Shown here: piece by piece, positions 25,530 through 37,115 of the stretch
Layout: each line of letters opens with the position of its first letter
Numbering within the stretch: the stretch's first letter is position 1
Assembly: GCF_036785885.1 (NCBI RefSeq)
Contig: NC_092312.1
Span: 24,074,001 to 24,138,000 of the forward strand
Reading direction: 5' to 3'
Source: Coffea arabica
Taxonomy: Eukaryota; Streptophyta; Magnoliopsida; Gentianales; Rubiaceae
DNA: 64,000 nucleotides
The notes under the pieces: model-generated
The model's input: the letters and a program-made list of their open reading frames with translations, nothing else
Databases searched by the model: none
Told to the model about the DNA's origin: nothing
Made by a program: the position numbers and the translations under genes

Positions 25530-26791
25530 TTAGAATAATTCAGTTTGCAAGTATCAAAGAAACTGTCCACTAAGAAGCAATCAACCTCATCAATTTTGAC
25601 CTAAAGTATGACACAGGCGTTCAATGGTCACCTTGAAACTCTGAAAGGATAACACTTGACTTGGGAACCTACAAGATCCCAGACTGGGTTTCTGTTGTTT
25701 CCCAGTAAAATCGATGACCTATCTTCTGCTACTAGGTTTTTCCATAGAAATTGTAGATGTCTACTGAAAGGAGGTACTGCAATATGTGAAACTTCTTCAA
25801 ATTCTAGAGCAGAAACATGTGGCATATTCAGTATTTACTGTTCTAATTCATTTAACATTGTTTTATTAAATTCTTTTTGACCAACTCATCCTGAAAGAAG
25901 CAAGCAACAAGCATACAACAACATATATTCTTATGTCCTTCAATGGTCACATAGTCCAAAGGAATTTTTACCAGTGTAGGACCTGTAAATATCAACTCTT
26001 CACACAACATTGTGTCCTAGACCAGCCACAACATCGGTATATTAACACCTGATTCAAAGTTCTGTCTTCCCTCTTGGTTACCCATGCAGTTCAAAATTGG
26101 AATGCAACCTTTTGGACCAGTCTATTCAGCACAATCCCTCCCCCCCCTTCCCCCAAAAAAAACTAAAAAAAAAAAAAAAAATCTCACCCCCAACAAAACC
26201 ACAGAAACAAGAAGAAGAAAACATTATAATAGAAAAGAAGTCAGTTCTAATCTAATGAAAAGAAGACTTCTCCAACAAAGGAAAAAAAATTGTCAACAAC
26301 GTCAGCCCATAAAATGAAGAAAAATGAAACAATAATTAGAACCAAAGGTGTACTGGGAAAACTACCCAACAAGAGGCATAATAGCACCAACAATAGCTCC
26401 AACCCAAGTATTTATTGGATGCATTTGTTTCAGTAAGAGTGTATACAAATTCAAAAATCACTAAATAAATTAATTTTCAGCATTAATTAGGATTATCAAA
26501 CAAGCCCTTATTCAACTTTTTTTTTTAAAAAAAAGAAGTATGTTTTCATTGTGCAAGATGCATTGCTAGCATATGAATGAAAAACAGTAGTAAAGAAGAT
26601 TATAAGGTGCCTAACAACATGCTTGGTGCTTGGGATTGATTAAGAAAAATTCTTTAAGGTATTTGTAAAGTAACATGAAGAACTTTTGCTCCATAACTTA
26701 GTGATTAAATCTTTTATTCTCGCTAAGGATCAAATTGGTTGCGGATTTACTCAAATTTTTTGGTTTTAAACATAACCTCGTGGGGAAAAAA

Positions 26792-27180
26792 ATGTTCAAG
26801 GGATTTCAAAAGCTCATCGATTTGGCTAAAAGGGCCCTGGCGGAGGTAAATTTAGTTTCCCTTCCTTTTTTTTTTTCTGTGTGTTTCTTTATCTAATTTA
26901 AGCATGCTTTTTTTTTCGTTCTTTTTTGTTGTTGATGAGTTTCTAAAGTTCAAACTTGATATCTCTTGCAGAAGCAACCTGGATATCAGTTCTCGGAGAT
27001 TGAGCGGGTGACCGTGTGGTGGATGCCATTTTGCTGGTTATGTATCGTACAATATAACTTTTCGAGCTCAACGTGCTGATGCTCCTGATGGCAAAAGTTT
27101 TCTAAGCCAGGGTTTATGCTAGAATAGGTGAGGTGGAAGTTTTTCTTTGCCGTCCAAAAGTTGCTAAAACCTACTTGACA
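26792..27180 (+). pseudogene. Cystatin-like (plant cystatin-related / UPF0725-type) relic
   Basis: Exon 1 is 26792-26845 (18 codons) with a clean GT donor. Exon 2 starts at 26972 after TCTTGCAG and reads KQPGYQFSEIERVTV. The frame is then lost, but shifted frames continue with GYVSYNITFRAQRADAPDGK and then, after another shift and a TAA, ARVYARIGEVEVFLCRPK. A YYITFxA...ARVYxxIGEVEVxxCRPK pattern is what I associate with plant cystatin-related and MS5/UPF0725 proteins. That assignment is from memory of the family and is moderate. At least two frameshifts and one stop make it non-functional as read. The sequence around 27345-27420 resembles the 3' flank of the C1A gene at 22360-22440. Confidence 0.5.
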
Positions 27181-27948
27181 TCAAGCTTGATCTGTCCTGG
27201 AATATTTTTTGGAACTAATATCTTGTAACGAAGTAACATCTTGTACTTCGAGTGTAAGATGCAGATTCTAGAGAATTATGTGCTTTTTGCCATTGGGAAG
27301 TGATGTCGTCTATCTTAGTCAGAAATACTAGTTTATTTGAAACCTTGTGTTTGATGATATTGACGGTTAAATATGGTCTCTGGCTAAGATTGTTCTTGAT
27401 TCTTCTACTTTGATCTTATTATTCTTGGTGCATTAAAGGTGTACTCAGAAAGAGAAAGCAATTATAAGGAAAGAGAACATAATTCGGCAGAAGATACCAA
27501 GATTGGTGATCTAGTTAGCCGCTTCAAAACTAGCTATACAGCTGATGTGTCGAACAAAATGGAAGATGGAAGAAATTTGTGAAAGTTTTGAATGATCATA
27601 GATTTCAAGATAGGCAAGCTATAGATTACATCGTTTAGACAAGTCAATTCCGAGTACACATGTAATTCAGCTGGTATAAGAAAACAATTAGTTGCTCTGC
27701 CTAGAGATGCTGCAGTTGCAAGATATGCTACCTCCAGTTTCATTGCAACAAATCATTCTGCATGCCATTATTCCATCTGGGTACTTATTTTTGATACAAA
27801 CTGATCCACCTGCAAAAGCACCTTTTCTGATAAGCCATGTTGCTGGACAAGCCGGGTGTGCCTCAGCCTGAGTCCAAGAACTGAGATGCAATCCAGATCA
27901 TCCCAATTCTTGTTGAATCTCGTAGGAATGATGTTCCAAAAAGGTTAG

Positions 27949-30900
27949 CTAGACTTTCATGTCTGCTTGGTTTTCGTCATTGTTCAAATTTCTTCCTTCA
28001 AATTGAACATACTTGTACCATTTGGCACAGACCAGGTAGACCACAAAATCAGCTGATGTCAATGCTGCTAAAAGGAAGTAAAATCTGTCCAGGTGACCCT
28101 TGTTGAGATTTCCTGGAATCCATCCTGGCATTTCGTCACTAGTCGAAATTTTCATGACCATGGTCACTAGTAAACTGCTAACATAGTTTCCCAATGATAT
28201 AGATGTCATACAAAGTGCACTGCCAAAGCTCTTCAAACCATCAGGTGCCTGCCCGTTAAAGAATTCCAGTTGTCCAACATACATGAAAACTTCTGATGCT
28301 CCAATCAGTACATATTGTGGGACTTGCCAGAAAATGCTTAAAGAACTTGAATTGTCACAATCTGAACAATTAGTAAGCTTATGTTTCAGCCTGAAATGCT
28401 CAACAATTCCAGCTGCAACCATTGCCATTATGGCTATGATGAGTCCAATTCCCATCCTCTGAAGCTCGGTTAGCCCTCCAGGGTTGTACTTCTTTCTTAG
28501 CCTGGCAGCAAGGGGATCAAGAACTCGCCTGTATATGAATATGAATGCCGCTACACTCAGAATATCGAAGCTAGACATGCTTGCTGGTGGGATATGAAAG
28601 CCTGAAACTGTTGTCCTCATGGCAGCACCCTGTTCTACAAAGAGGGAGGCCATCTGAGTAAAGACAACAGAGTATAGAATTGTGCATAACCATATAGGAA
28701 GAAGCCTTAAGATGCATTTAACTTCTTCTACTTTAGTCACGGTGGTAAGGCGCCATGGATTGCAAATATCATCCTCTTCAAAATCCTTCGATGTTATTAC
28801 AGCTGCTCTATCCAAAAATCTGTACATACATGAAGATCATCATCAGTTCTAGATAGCTAATTTAAAGCTTCATTGTGCGAACTTCGTGCTGATTAAATAG
28901 TGAGAAGCTAATTGACTCAAGTAGTCCAGACAATATGAAAAAGGAATAGTTTATAATGTGCAATGCACCTGAATCCTTCAGTATGGAGTAGCTTTCTATC
29001 TGCATTGTCTGCTTCTTTCTTCCCCTCTACTTCGTATAATTCATCTGAATCATCCGGAATTTTGACCTTCCATTTCTTAGCTGAAGCAACGACCACTTGA
29101 CAAATTCTTGAAAGTGGATTACCCTGTGCCATGAAATGCCTATATCTAGGTGTGCCTACAAGAAACAATAGCAATCCAAGTAGAGCCGACCCAGCTGATG
29201 CCCAAAATCCTATAGCCCACTTTCCTTCATCCTCAAAATAGCCAAGAACAGTGTTGGAGAACAGAGATCCCAGATTTAAGGCCAAGTAGAAGTAACTAAA
29301 GAAAGCAACTTTTGAGTGGCTTTCTTTAGGATGATCTTCATCAAATTGGTCGGCTCCAAAAGTTGCAATATTCGGTTGATACCCCCCATAACCAAGGGCG
29401 ACCAGGTATATTGACACGTAAAATAGTGCAACCTGGAGAGTTGAGTGGGATGCGCAAGGAGTTTGTTCATTCCCACAGCCACTGGGCTTTACTAAGAAAA
29501 TATTTGATGATATTGATAATGACACTAAGCCCTGCAACAAAACAAACAGTTTTGGATTATTATCCAGCATACAACTTGATGAAATGCTTACTAAAACTTG
29601 GGCCCAAAACAAGCTCGTGATTTTGAATTGTATGGAAAAGATGAAAAAATGTACCAAAAAGTTCAGATAATAAAGATTCTTGGAAGTTTACAAATTAGTT
29701 GAGATTTGTGCAGATATTAACAGGTCCAGCCGTTTATGATCATGAAAAGCTGAATTGACTTAATCATATTTGCTGAGATTTCTAATTTTTATACTTTTAC
29801 AATGAAATAATTTAGTTGTTTGGAAGCAAAATTGAATGGCTTCTTGCAAGAAACAGATATATGTTAAATTGCTTCTTGGTTATGCCTTGTTAGCAAAGAG
29901 CAAGAAATGTAACACTTACAATGACAAAGATGGCTTGAAAGACTGCACAGGCCTTGTATCGACCCCAGTAGGCGTCACTGAGGAAGGCTCCAAGAAGAGA
30001 GAAGACATAGACAGTTCCTGTCCATTTGCTCACACTATTTGCTGCATCAGCATTATTTTGGCCCATCACTCGAGTCAGAAACAGGACCAGGTTTACTCCA
30101 ACGCCAAAGAATGCCAGTGTGGCTAGTCCTTGGTTCACTGCATCAACCATCAATTTAATTTGTCAATGATTTCAGACTCGTTATTTGTATAATGGGTCAT
30201 CAATGAGGTGTGCTGACTAATTGAATGTACAGGGAAATCATGAAATTTAAGAGAATTCAAGCTAAGTTGGCATATTCCACCAATAGCAAGAGGTTAAATG
30301 GAAAAGAAGAAGAAGAAAAAAAACGATGATAAAAGATGCTGAAAGACAAGATTGCTTTACATAATTAAGCACAAATAATTCCTTTTGGTTCTCATGTGTA
30401 AAAGTGTGCGGATCCTAGGTGACTATCATTTATTCTACTTGGGCACTTTGAGAATAAAACCAGAAGTTTGGTATAATTACATTAGCCACTGAAATACCTA
30501 CCGCTGCTTTTTGCAGCCACTGAAAAAAATGGCACCGTTGGCATCATTGCATGTGTTTCTTGAACAAACATTTCACGAGCTTTTATTTGGATGGAATGTT
30601 TTCATAGATATAAATACATAAAAAAATAAAAAAAATAAAAAAAAAACTATGAAGCTTAGACTAGACCAATTTCCTAAGGTCAAATCTCCATTCCAGGTCA
30701 ATGTCCAAATTGGCTTTTGATCTCTCAAAGATATGTGAGGACAATGAGAGCAATACTGAATCTTCTCCTATTAATGAACTTTTAGGAACAAGGGAAGAAT
30801 TCAGACGTACCGAGTAATAAATTACCAGCAAACCATTTTCCAGTGCCTTCACGAACAGCAGGGCGACCATGTCGATCCACACTCCCATCAAAAGTGCATT

Positions 30901-32487
30901 CCTTCCTCTGATCCATTGCATTATTCTTCTCCATCTGGTGCTGAAAATTGCAAATTCATTTCTGATTTAGTCAGATTGTACTCAAATTGCCTGATAAATG
31001 TTTGATCTAAAATTGATTTTTTTTTTTGGGTTTCTGTTTAATGGACTGACATAATGCATTTTGTCTCAAAATATAACCAAAAGCTCAGTGGTAAAGTAAC
31101 CGAACCAGTTGCATGTCTTCAAGACATGGTTAAGTGATTTGCAGTATTCTAATAGCTAGATCCTATGGTCGATGAATCTAAGACTCTTTTTTAAGATATA
31201 ACATTTTAGCAATTTAAGACTCTTTTTTCCTTCACTTAGAGCCCATGCAAAATATATATAGTGATTTCATGAAATTCTATCAGGTGGTATTGATCATTAG
31301 AGTCAAAATCGACCATGCAAAACATGGGAGCCCACATCCATTAAAGACAAAGGGCAATCAAGAAGTTCCCACAAAGTTTGATCAATAAGACTTGAGAGTG
31401 CTTTTTTGAAAAGAGAAGTCCTCTATAATTTGAGCACCTCCGTCTTTTTCATGTTGAATGGTCGATCGCCTCGAGAACTTGAATCCATCATTTGAAGAAA
31501 CATCAATATCCTTACCTCAATAGTCATGAACAAGCAAATTTAAATTTGAAAAGCTAAAAAGGAAGAAGAAGAAGAAGACTAAGGCGAGATGAATAGCTAG
31601 ACATGCAATTGATGCAACTTAGAAGTGGACATCTCTTCAAATACTCATCCGTTTTAAAAGTTTATTTTGCCACCTTAAAGCATATATGCATGCAAAGACT
31701 GAATGACGCGAAATATTTACAATTTGTTTATTGAAAAATTTGCATTTAGTTGCTCAGCCGTCTTGCATGAACGGCACCATCCAAAGAAAATCCACAAGCC
31801 AAATTTGAAGAAATTCTTAAATTTGTCACCCTTCCTTCCTATGGTATACCCATCATAATAATACTTTTAAGTAATGACATTCAACTGTAACTAACATGGC
31901 GAGCGACCAACCAACTTATTGATCATAATAGATGATGATTAATAACTTCTTTAATTGCGATAGGGATAATCGAACTGAAATTCCTGCAAGATAACCATCG
32001 ATCGTTATTATGTGTTATTAGATGTTTCATAAGTAAGGGAACCGAGCACAGCATCCATCTTCCAAATTGAACTTTGTGATGCATTCTCAAATAACACTCA
32101 ATTGCTTATCGAAGTAATTAGTAGTCGTATTATCGATAATGCACTCCTAATCAATGTCCAAAGAACTCATTGATGTATAATGGTACCATAAGCAGCCATG
32201 TTTACGCTGTGAAAGCAAGCCCACAAGACTTAAATGATCAAACCTAGCATCAAAAAGCAGGAAGAAGATGGTCGAGGTGTGGTATGGAACCTACCACTTC
32301 TGTTAAAGATCAAACTAAATCAACATAAAATTTTAACATAACATAACATAGTATATCATTTGTTTAAGGTTATAAGCCGGAAGAGGATAATATAAGAAGT
32401 ACACAGTGAAGGGTGGCAAGCTAGACAAGGGAACAATACATGAGAAACTTCAGCACTAACCACTTTGGCAATGTTTAAGAAAGACAT
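27949..32487 (-). CDS. NPF7-type (NRT1.5/NRT1.8-like) proton-coupled transporter
   Basis: Five exons on the minus strand: 32461-32487, 30811-30940, 29920-30137, 28969-29531, 27949-28819. They give 602 residues, close to Arabidopsis NPF7.3 (about 614). All introns are GT..AG and all junctions keep frame. The nine-residue first exon (MSFLNIAKV) before a 1.5-kb intron parallels the NPF7.3 start. Diagnostic stretches include NQGLATLAFFGVGVNLVLFL, the PTR signature GYGGYQPNIATFGADQFDE, SYFYLALNLGSLFSN, SVVFTQMASLFVEQGA and the C-terminal MPGWIPGNLNKGHLDRFYFL. As in NPF7.3, the ExxER proton-coupling motif of most NPF proteins is replaced by NQGLA. NPF7.2 and NPF7.3 act in root-to-shoot nitrate/potassium handling in the plasma membrane of xylem-associated cells; the orthology (7.2 versus 7.3) is not settled. 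About twelve membrane segments are expected. No damage is seen. Confidence 0.93.
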
Positions 32488-32640
32488 TATTGCTTTCTTC
32501 TTCTAGTACAATATCAACAGGCAATGTAAAATTGTTGATAGTCTGCTTGGGAAGATAAAAATGTTGGAAGAATGATATTGTTGCAGGGAGGAAGGGGATG
32601 GTTATGAAGGCTATACAGGCTTGAGAACGTGAAGTGCAAG

Positions 32641-32648
32641 TATATATA
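32641..32648 (-). promoter_or_regulatory. Candidate TATA box of the NPF7 gene
   Basis: TATATATA lies about 155 bases upstream of the start codon, which would leave a 5' UTR of roughly 120 bases. Position-based inference. Confidence 0.35.
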
Positions 32649-34040
32649 GACTTGAGTATCGAGGGGAACAGCTGAGAGGGAGGGTTTGAGATTTGAGATT
32701 ACGTAAATAAAGCAAAGAAGTTGGGCATGGAAATGTGGAATGGAAATCGACTTGGGAAGAAAAAGCCAGGAATTGGTGACAAAGGAAGAAAAAGGAAGCG
32801 TGACATGGTTGGATACAGAGTGACTTTTGACAATCACATGATGTCTGCTGGACATGAAGAAGGAAAAAAAATGAGTTGGATGTTTATATGGTAAGATTGC
32901 GGTTAAGCTGTATTGATGCTGACACATTTGAAAATGAACTTTAGAGATGATCTTGTCTCCTATTTTTAATTAAATGGTAAACAGCCACTTTTAACATCTA
33001 AATATAGAGATTTTTTTTTTTTTTTTTTGGGATACACAAGTAGGGTGTAAATATTGAATCCAATTTACCATCTCTAAGCTTATATTAGCATCAAATTACT
33101 TTAGAAGTTTCGATTTTCGATTATTATACCCATGCACGTTAAATGCATAAACCAAAAAAAAAACCTATAATTTTTTTTTTTTTTTTACACATTTCTTGAA
33201 TAAACTGTCTTTTTTCAACTAACGGTTATTGTTATAAACTTTTCCCTAGTTATAATATGCGAATAACGCTTGGATTTGTAGCAAAATTTTAAGATTTGTG
33301 CTGTGATGATGACATGTTATACGTGTTATAAGAAAATTCATAGCAATTCATCTCATAATTTCTCCACTTTTAGTGTAATTTAGTATTGGAAAATTGTAGC
33401 ATATTTATTCACATAGTTTTAGAATCTTGGAACATATTGATATCATTCATGCATGGATTTATACACTTAATTTTTTTTTTCCCGGGCCGAACTTTTAAGT
33501 ATATCTTTGGAAACATTTTCCATAGTATGCATGCCTTTTATTCTAGTCCACTTAATGCCAATCCCCTAATTTACTAATAGAGCTTATGAGACTACGAAAT
33601 ATCACAGTATTATATTGGTATATATAGACATGAAATAGGTCTAGTGCTAGATTTTGTGCAAGTTTAGAAGTCTAGTAGCAATTTGGCTCCATTAATAATC
33701 TAAATTAAGCTACTATTCAATATTAAAAGGCTATTTCATTGGAAAATATATCGACAAGCATGCAATGTAAATTTTTTGTAAGTTTGATGCTGATCTAGTA
33801 TAAACTTGAAATTGAATGGCAAATTGAGAAATAAAAATGTCCCATTTTTAAAATAGATCAATAAAGGGTCTTTGTTTGTCATTTTGTTACTGCTTTTTTA
33901 GAATATTTTAGTTGTCACAAAGATTATTTTATACATATGCGTTTGCTTTCACAAGAAGTGGAATTTACTTAATCTTAAACCGTTATTTTTTGAGCATGTG
34001 TAGGACGGGAGGATTTTATATTCCTATTATGGGCTTGAAC
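32649..34040. other. Intergenic, upstream of the NPF7 gene
   Basis: AT-rich with T-runs at about 33010-33028 and 33170-33186. No gene, RNA or element end could be supported beyond the putative promoter region of the NPF7 gene. Confidence 0.45.
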
Positions 34041-35067
34041 CAGGGTGGAGCTATTTACACTTCAAGGTGGGCAACTGCCCCTCCTCAAGTTTTGAAAAAT
34101 TGCATGATGAGCTGGATATAAAATGATATTTTCAATTTTGCACCTTATTTGCCCTGTCTCCCCCCCCCCCCCCTCAATTTTATAGAATTTCTTTCCTACA
34201 CTACATCGCACCCCTTTAAATTTTAAAAAGTTCATTCTTTTGTCCACATTTCCTTTTTAAATTACATAGAATTGCCTTCTTCATAAAAAAATTTGTAATA
34301 AATAATTTTTACAAATGTATTGGATCTATTTTAGATCAAATGCAGTAATCACGTCTTAGAGGAAAAACAAAGATTCAATTTTTAAATTTAAACAATGTAG
34401 TCACATAGATAATTAAAGGCACCATTTGGAGGGGAGAAAGGATGGATTGGGTGATATGAGAGGACGAAATATAAGTGAGAGTTTCCGGATTCGAAACCTC
34501 CCACTTACATTAAAAAAAAAACACCATTTGGATTGTAGGAAAGGAAGGGAAAGGACACCAATGGAAAAGAAAGGAAAGCATAATAGAGGATGGTAGTTTC
34601 CATCCATCTTATCTAAGATTAAGTATGGAAGGAAAAGAAAGGAAATATTAAAATTTTGTTTGGATTGAAGAAAGAAAAGAACATGAAGGAAAAGACAAAG
34701 TGTTAATTTACTAAAAAAAAAAAAAGATAAGGAAAAATGATCTTTTAAAAAATTAAATTATTTTAATTGATTTAGTTTCATTCCCCTCCATTCCTGACCT
34801 CTTTTGGACGGAAACTCCAACTCAACCGAACAATTAAACCCTTTCCCTCGCTATTCTTTCTTTTCCCTGCTCAAAACTCAATCCAAACAACACAAACCAA
34901 AACCCCCTTCAATTCCTCTCCTTTTCTTTCCCTCCCATTCCCTCAATCCAAACGTTGCCAACATCTAAGGTAACATATATTATACTCATATTGACAATAA
35001 GTTTTAACTCCACTAAAATTCATTTTCCCTTTGCACCTCCTAGTCGCGGGTCGTGGCTCCGCCACTA
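34041..35067. mobile_element. hAT-type element with a nested MITE
   Basis: The left end reads CAGGGTGGAGCTA. The right end reverse-complements to TAGTGGCGGAGCCACGAC, the familiar CAGGGGCGGAGCCA-like end of one plant hAT group. Flanks GCTTGAAC (34033-34040) and ACTTGAAC (35068-35075) agree at 7 of 8 bases. It contains a 14-base C run (34160-34173) and the nested MITE at 34419-34959. No transposase frame. Confidence 0.65.
34419..34959. mobile_element. Foldback MITE nested in hAT element
   Basis: The left side (GGCACCATTTGGA, GGAAAGGAAGGGAAAGG) is purine-rich. The right side (CCCTCAATCCAAACGTTGCC) is its pyrimidine-rich inverted counterpart. The ends pair imperfectly, so it is an old copy. No coding capacity. 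Confidence 0.5.
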
Positions 35068-35594
35068 ACTTGAACTACCAATGGCGATTTAAAAGCCGGT
35101 GGTACGTAGATCCTCCAATAAACGATTTTCCCTAAAAATATTTCTATATATGCAGATATTCTTTTTTTTATTTATTTATTTGGGTGTTAATTATTTGGCA
35201 GTGGATCCCACAACTTTCTGGGCCATAAATTCTTTATCTTTAAGTAACACGGGGAGAAATTATGGTTAATGGAATACCCACTAATATTTCAGGGGAAGAT
35301 GGAGTACCCACTAAGCAATTTAAAAGATATTCAACCAATGGATGACGATTTCATGTTTTTTAGGTGACAAATATTAGTAGATTACAGGTCATACATGGAG
35401 TACTAAATTAATTTCTTAATTAGTTGCCTTTGTTTACTCTTTTTCCGAAGTTGTCGAATTATATCTAGTAATAGATCAAAAATCAGGACAAAATAGGGGT
35501 CACCAACAATCCCTTTATTGCGCATTATGAAACTCCAGCAATACTGGTCTTTGAGGCTGCTGAAACACTGAGCTCACCGAAAATGAACTATGAC

Positions 35595-35719
35595 TAGAGG
35601 TGTTCACGAATCAAACTGCTCGCGAGTCTCGCGACTCGAGTTCGAGCTTCACAAAATTAACTGGAGGCTCGACTCGATTAGGTCAAAACTTGGCTCGACT
35701 CGACTCGTTTGCACCCCTA
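35595..35719. mobile_element. Miniature hAT element (125 bp)
   Basis: Starts TAGAGGTGTTCACGAA and ends with CGTTTGCACCCCTA. It is flanked by an exact 8-bp repeat ACTATGAC (35587-35594 and 35720-35727). The interior is rich in GAGTCGAG/CTCGACTC motifs. Confidence 0.85.
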
Positions 35720-36339
35720 ACTATGACTAGAGTTGTTGAATCAACAAACCCTCATGGCCAAAAATGGCATGGCAACCATAAACGGGGAAGAGAATGGTGG
35801 ACAAGGAGATGGTGAAGCGCCAAGAATCTTAACCAGTCCAGGGGCGGTTTTTTCATGCATCTAGGGGAGGTTTTCTCTGATGATTATGGATTATATCAGT
35901 GGAGCTTGACCACAATAATCTGTTAGAATATCAATAAATCAAAATGATTGGGTATATGACATTGACATGATTAATCATTGATATACCTTCTACAAGAACC
36001 TAATTTTCCAACAAACCTCTCGATCAATGGCATTTTCTTGACGTGTGAATACTTATGTCTTGTGAACTTCAACTACGTCCAGCCATTATTGTATCATTAA
36101 TCCAAGGCTTCGATCCTCCATTCCAGGAGAGTTGGAAATTAAGCTGCCGTAGCTCATATCCTAAGAATAGCGTACATCGGTTGAGGAGGTGGATTAGTTG
36201 TGAATGCGTACAAATTAGTTCAAAAAACTAATGTGATAATATCAAAATAGTATATGCATTTTGTGAATGTGGATTCGAAATTGTATGTTTACACTTGAGT
36301 TACTTTTAATATTGGATCATCGACTCGCCAAAAGTCTTA

Positions 36340-37115
36340 TTTTAAAGAGATACAATCATTAATAGCTATCATTCTAGTAATGAATTGATGGAAATGGTGA
36401 CTAAGTAACACGTATGTTGTTTGGTTACCTTGCATAAGAATTGAATGAGTTCCCCAAAAAACTCCCAAAAATTGAAATGTGACTCGTATTAAATAATCAA
36501 ATAGCCATGCCAATAGTAAACAAATTAATTCTTCACGTATCAAGATTTGACTTCTTTGGATTTCTTGTTAACTGTGAAGTTCTTGAAGTGGTTCTAGCAT
36601 GCAAGATCAATATTTGTGACCCCAACGTGTTTAGAAAATAATAACTCGAAGAGCCTGAAAGAATATGAAACTCTTAAATCTTTATCTTAGAATGTAAAAC
36701 ACGTAGGATTATTTTAAAATAGCAAAGAGATAATCATTAATGGCTAGCATTCTAGTGTCACTGACACTAATTGATGGAATTCGTGAAATTTGGTGTATTA
36801 AGTAATCTAATAGCCGCCCCCACAGGTAGCTCGGTCAGAACTGATAAGTCCGTCTTTACGGTAAGGTTCCGTGTTTGACCCCTCGCTGCTGCAGTAAAAT
36901 TGTGACATCCTTGAGCAGGGCTCTGCTGACCTTAGAGGGATTAGTCTGGTAAAAAAAAAAAAAAGGCGGGAACACCCCTTAAGTGAAAAAAAAAATAATC
37001 AAATAGCCATGACAATAGTGAACAAATTAATTCATCACGTATCAAGATTTGACTTCTTTGGATTTCTTGTCAACTGTGAACTTTTTTAAGTGGTTCTGGC
37101 ATGCAAGATTAATAT
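36340..37115. repeat. Tandem-type duplication, ~300 bp units, second unit carrying a SINE
   Basis: Unit 1 (about 36347-36640) and unit 2 (about 36725-37115) share ATCATTAAT.GCTA.CATTCTAGT, AATCAAATAGCCATG and CGTATCAAGATTTGACTTCTT in the same order. Unit 2 is interrupted by the SINE at 36816-36995. Unit 1 therefore preserves the empty site. Confidence 0.8.
36816..36995 (+). mobile_element. SINE (tRNA-derived type) with target duplication
   Basis: The 5' part contains a box-A-like GGTAGCTCGGTCAG and a degenerate box-B-like GTTCCGTGTTTGACCCC. The 3' part has an A-run at 36951-36964 and a second A-run at the end. Flanks TAATCTAATAGCC (36803-36815) and TAATCAAATAGCC (36996-37008) form a 13-bp target duplication with one difference. 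The unit-1 paralogue lacks the insert. Confidence 0.82.

Larger units (their letters stand above)
22689..26455 (-). pseudogene. COX10: COX10 (protoheme IX farnesyltransferase / heme O synthase) 5'-truncated pseudogene
   Basis: Four colinear exon remnants on the minus strand match the C-terminal half of mitochondrial COX10, which farnesylates heme B to heme O for cytochrome oxidase. About 26366-26450 encodes KQMHPINTWVGAIVGAI. About 23776-23900 encodes FPAALYFWQIPHF. 23282-23385 encodes TAMVALRKCLYL. 22689-23089 encodes the terminal ARRMFHASLLYLPVFMS and PPVACASFAPFPF parts. Damage: a frameshift just before KQMHP, a one-base insertion and a small deletion in the second piece, an in-frame TGA (Arg position) in the third, and a donor changed from GT to CT after it. 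The N-terminal half is absent, because the cystatin-like relic and the NPF gene lie where it should be. A foldback transposon sits in the first intron. The terminal exon is still open. A functional COX10 must exist elsewhere. Confidence 0.82.

Noticed and set aside
27534..27891. Cysteine-rich minus-strand frames just after the NPF7 stop codon
   Set aside because: They fall where the NPF7 3' UTR should be, show no family motif I recognise, and have no splice or start context. Kept as probable 3' UTR or chance frames.
32514..32927. 137-residue minus-strand frame upstream of the NPF7 gene
   Set aside because: It overlaps the likely NPF7 promoter and 5' UTR, with no recognisable domain. Composition suggests chance.
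36816..36890. Possible tRNA gene (box A and box B like motifs)
   Set aside because: No cloverleaf can be closed. The A-tail and target duplication identify a SINE instead.
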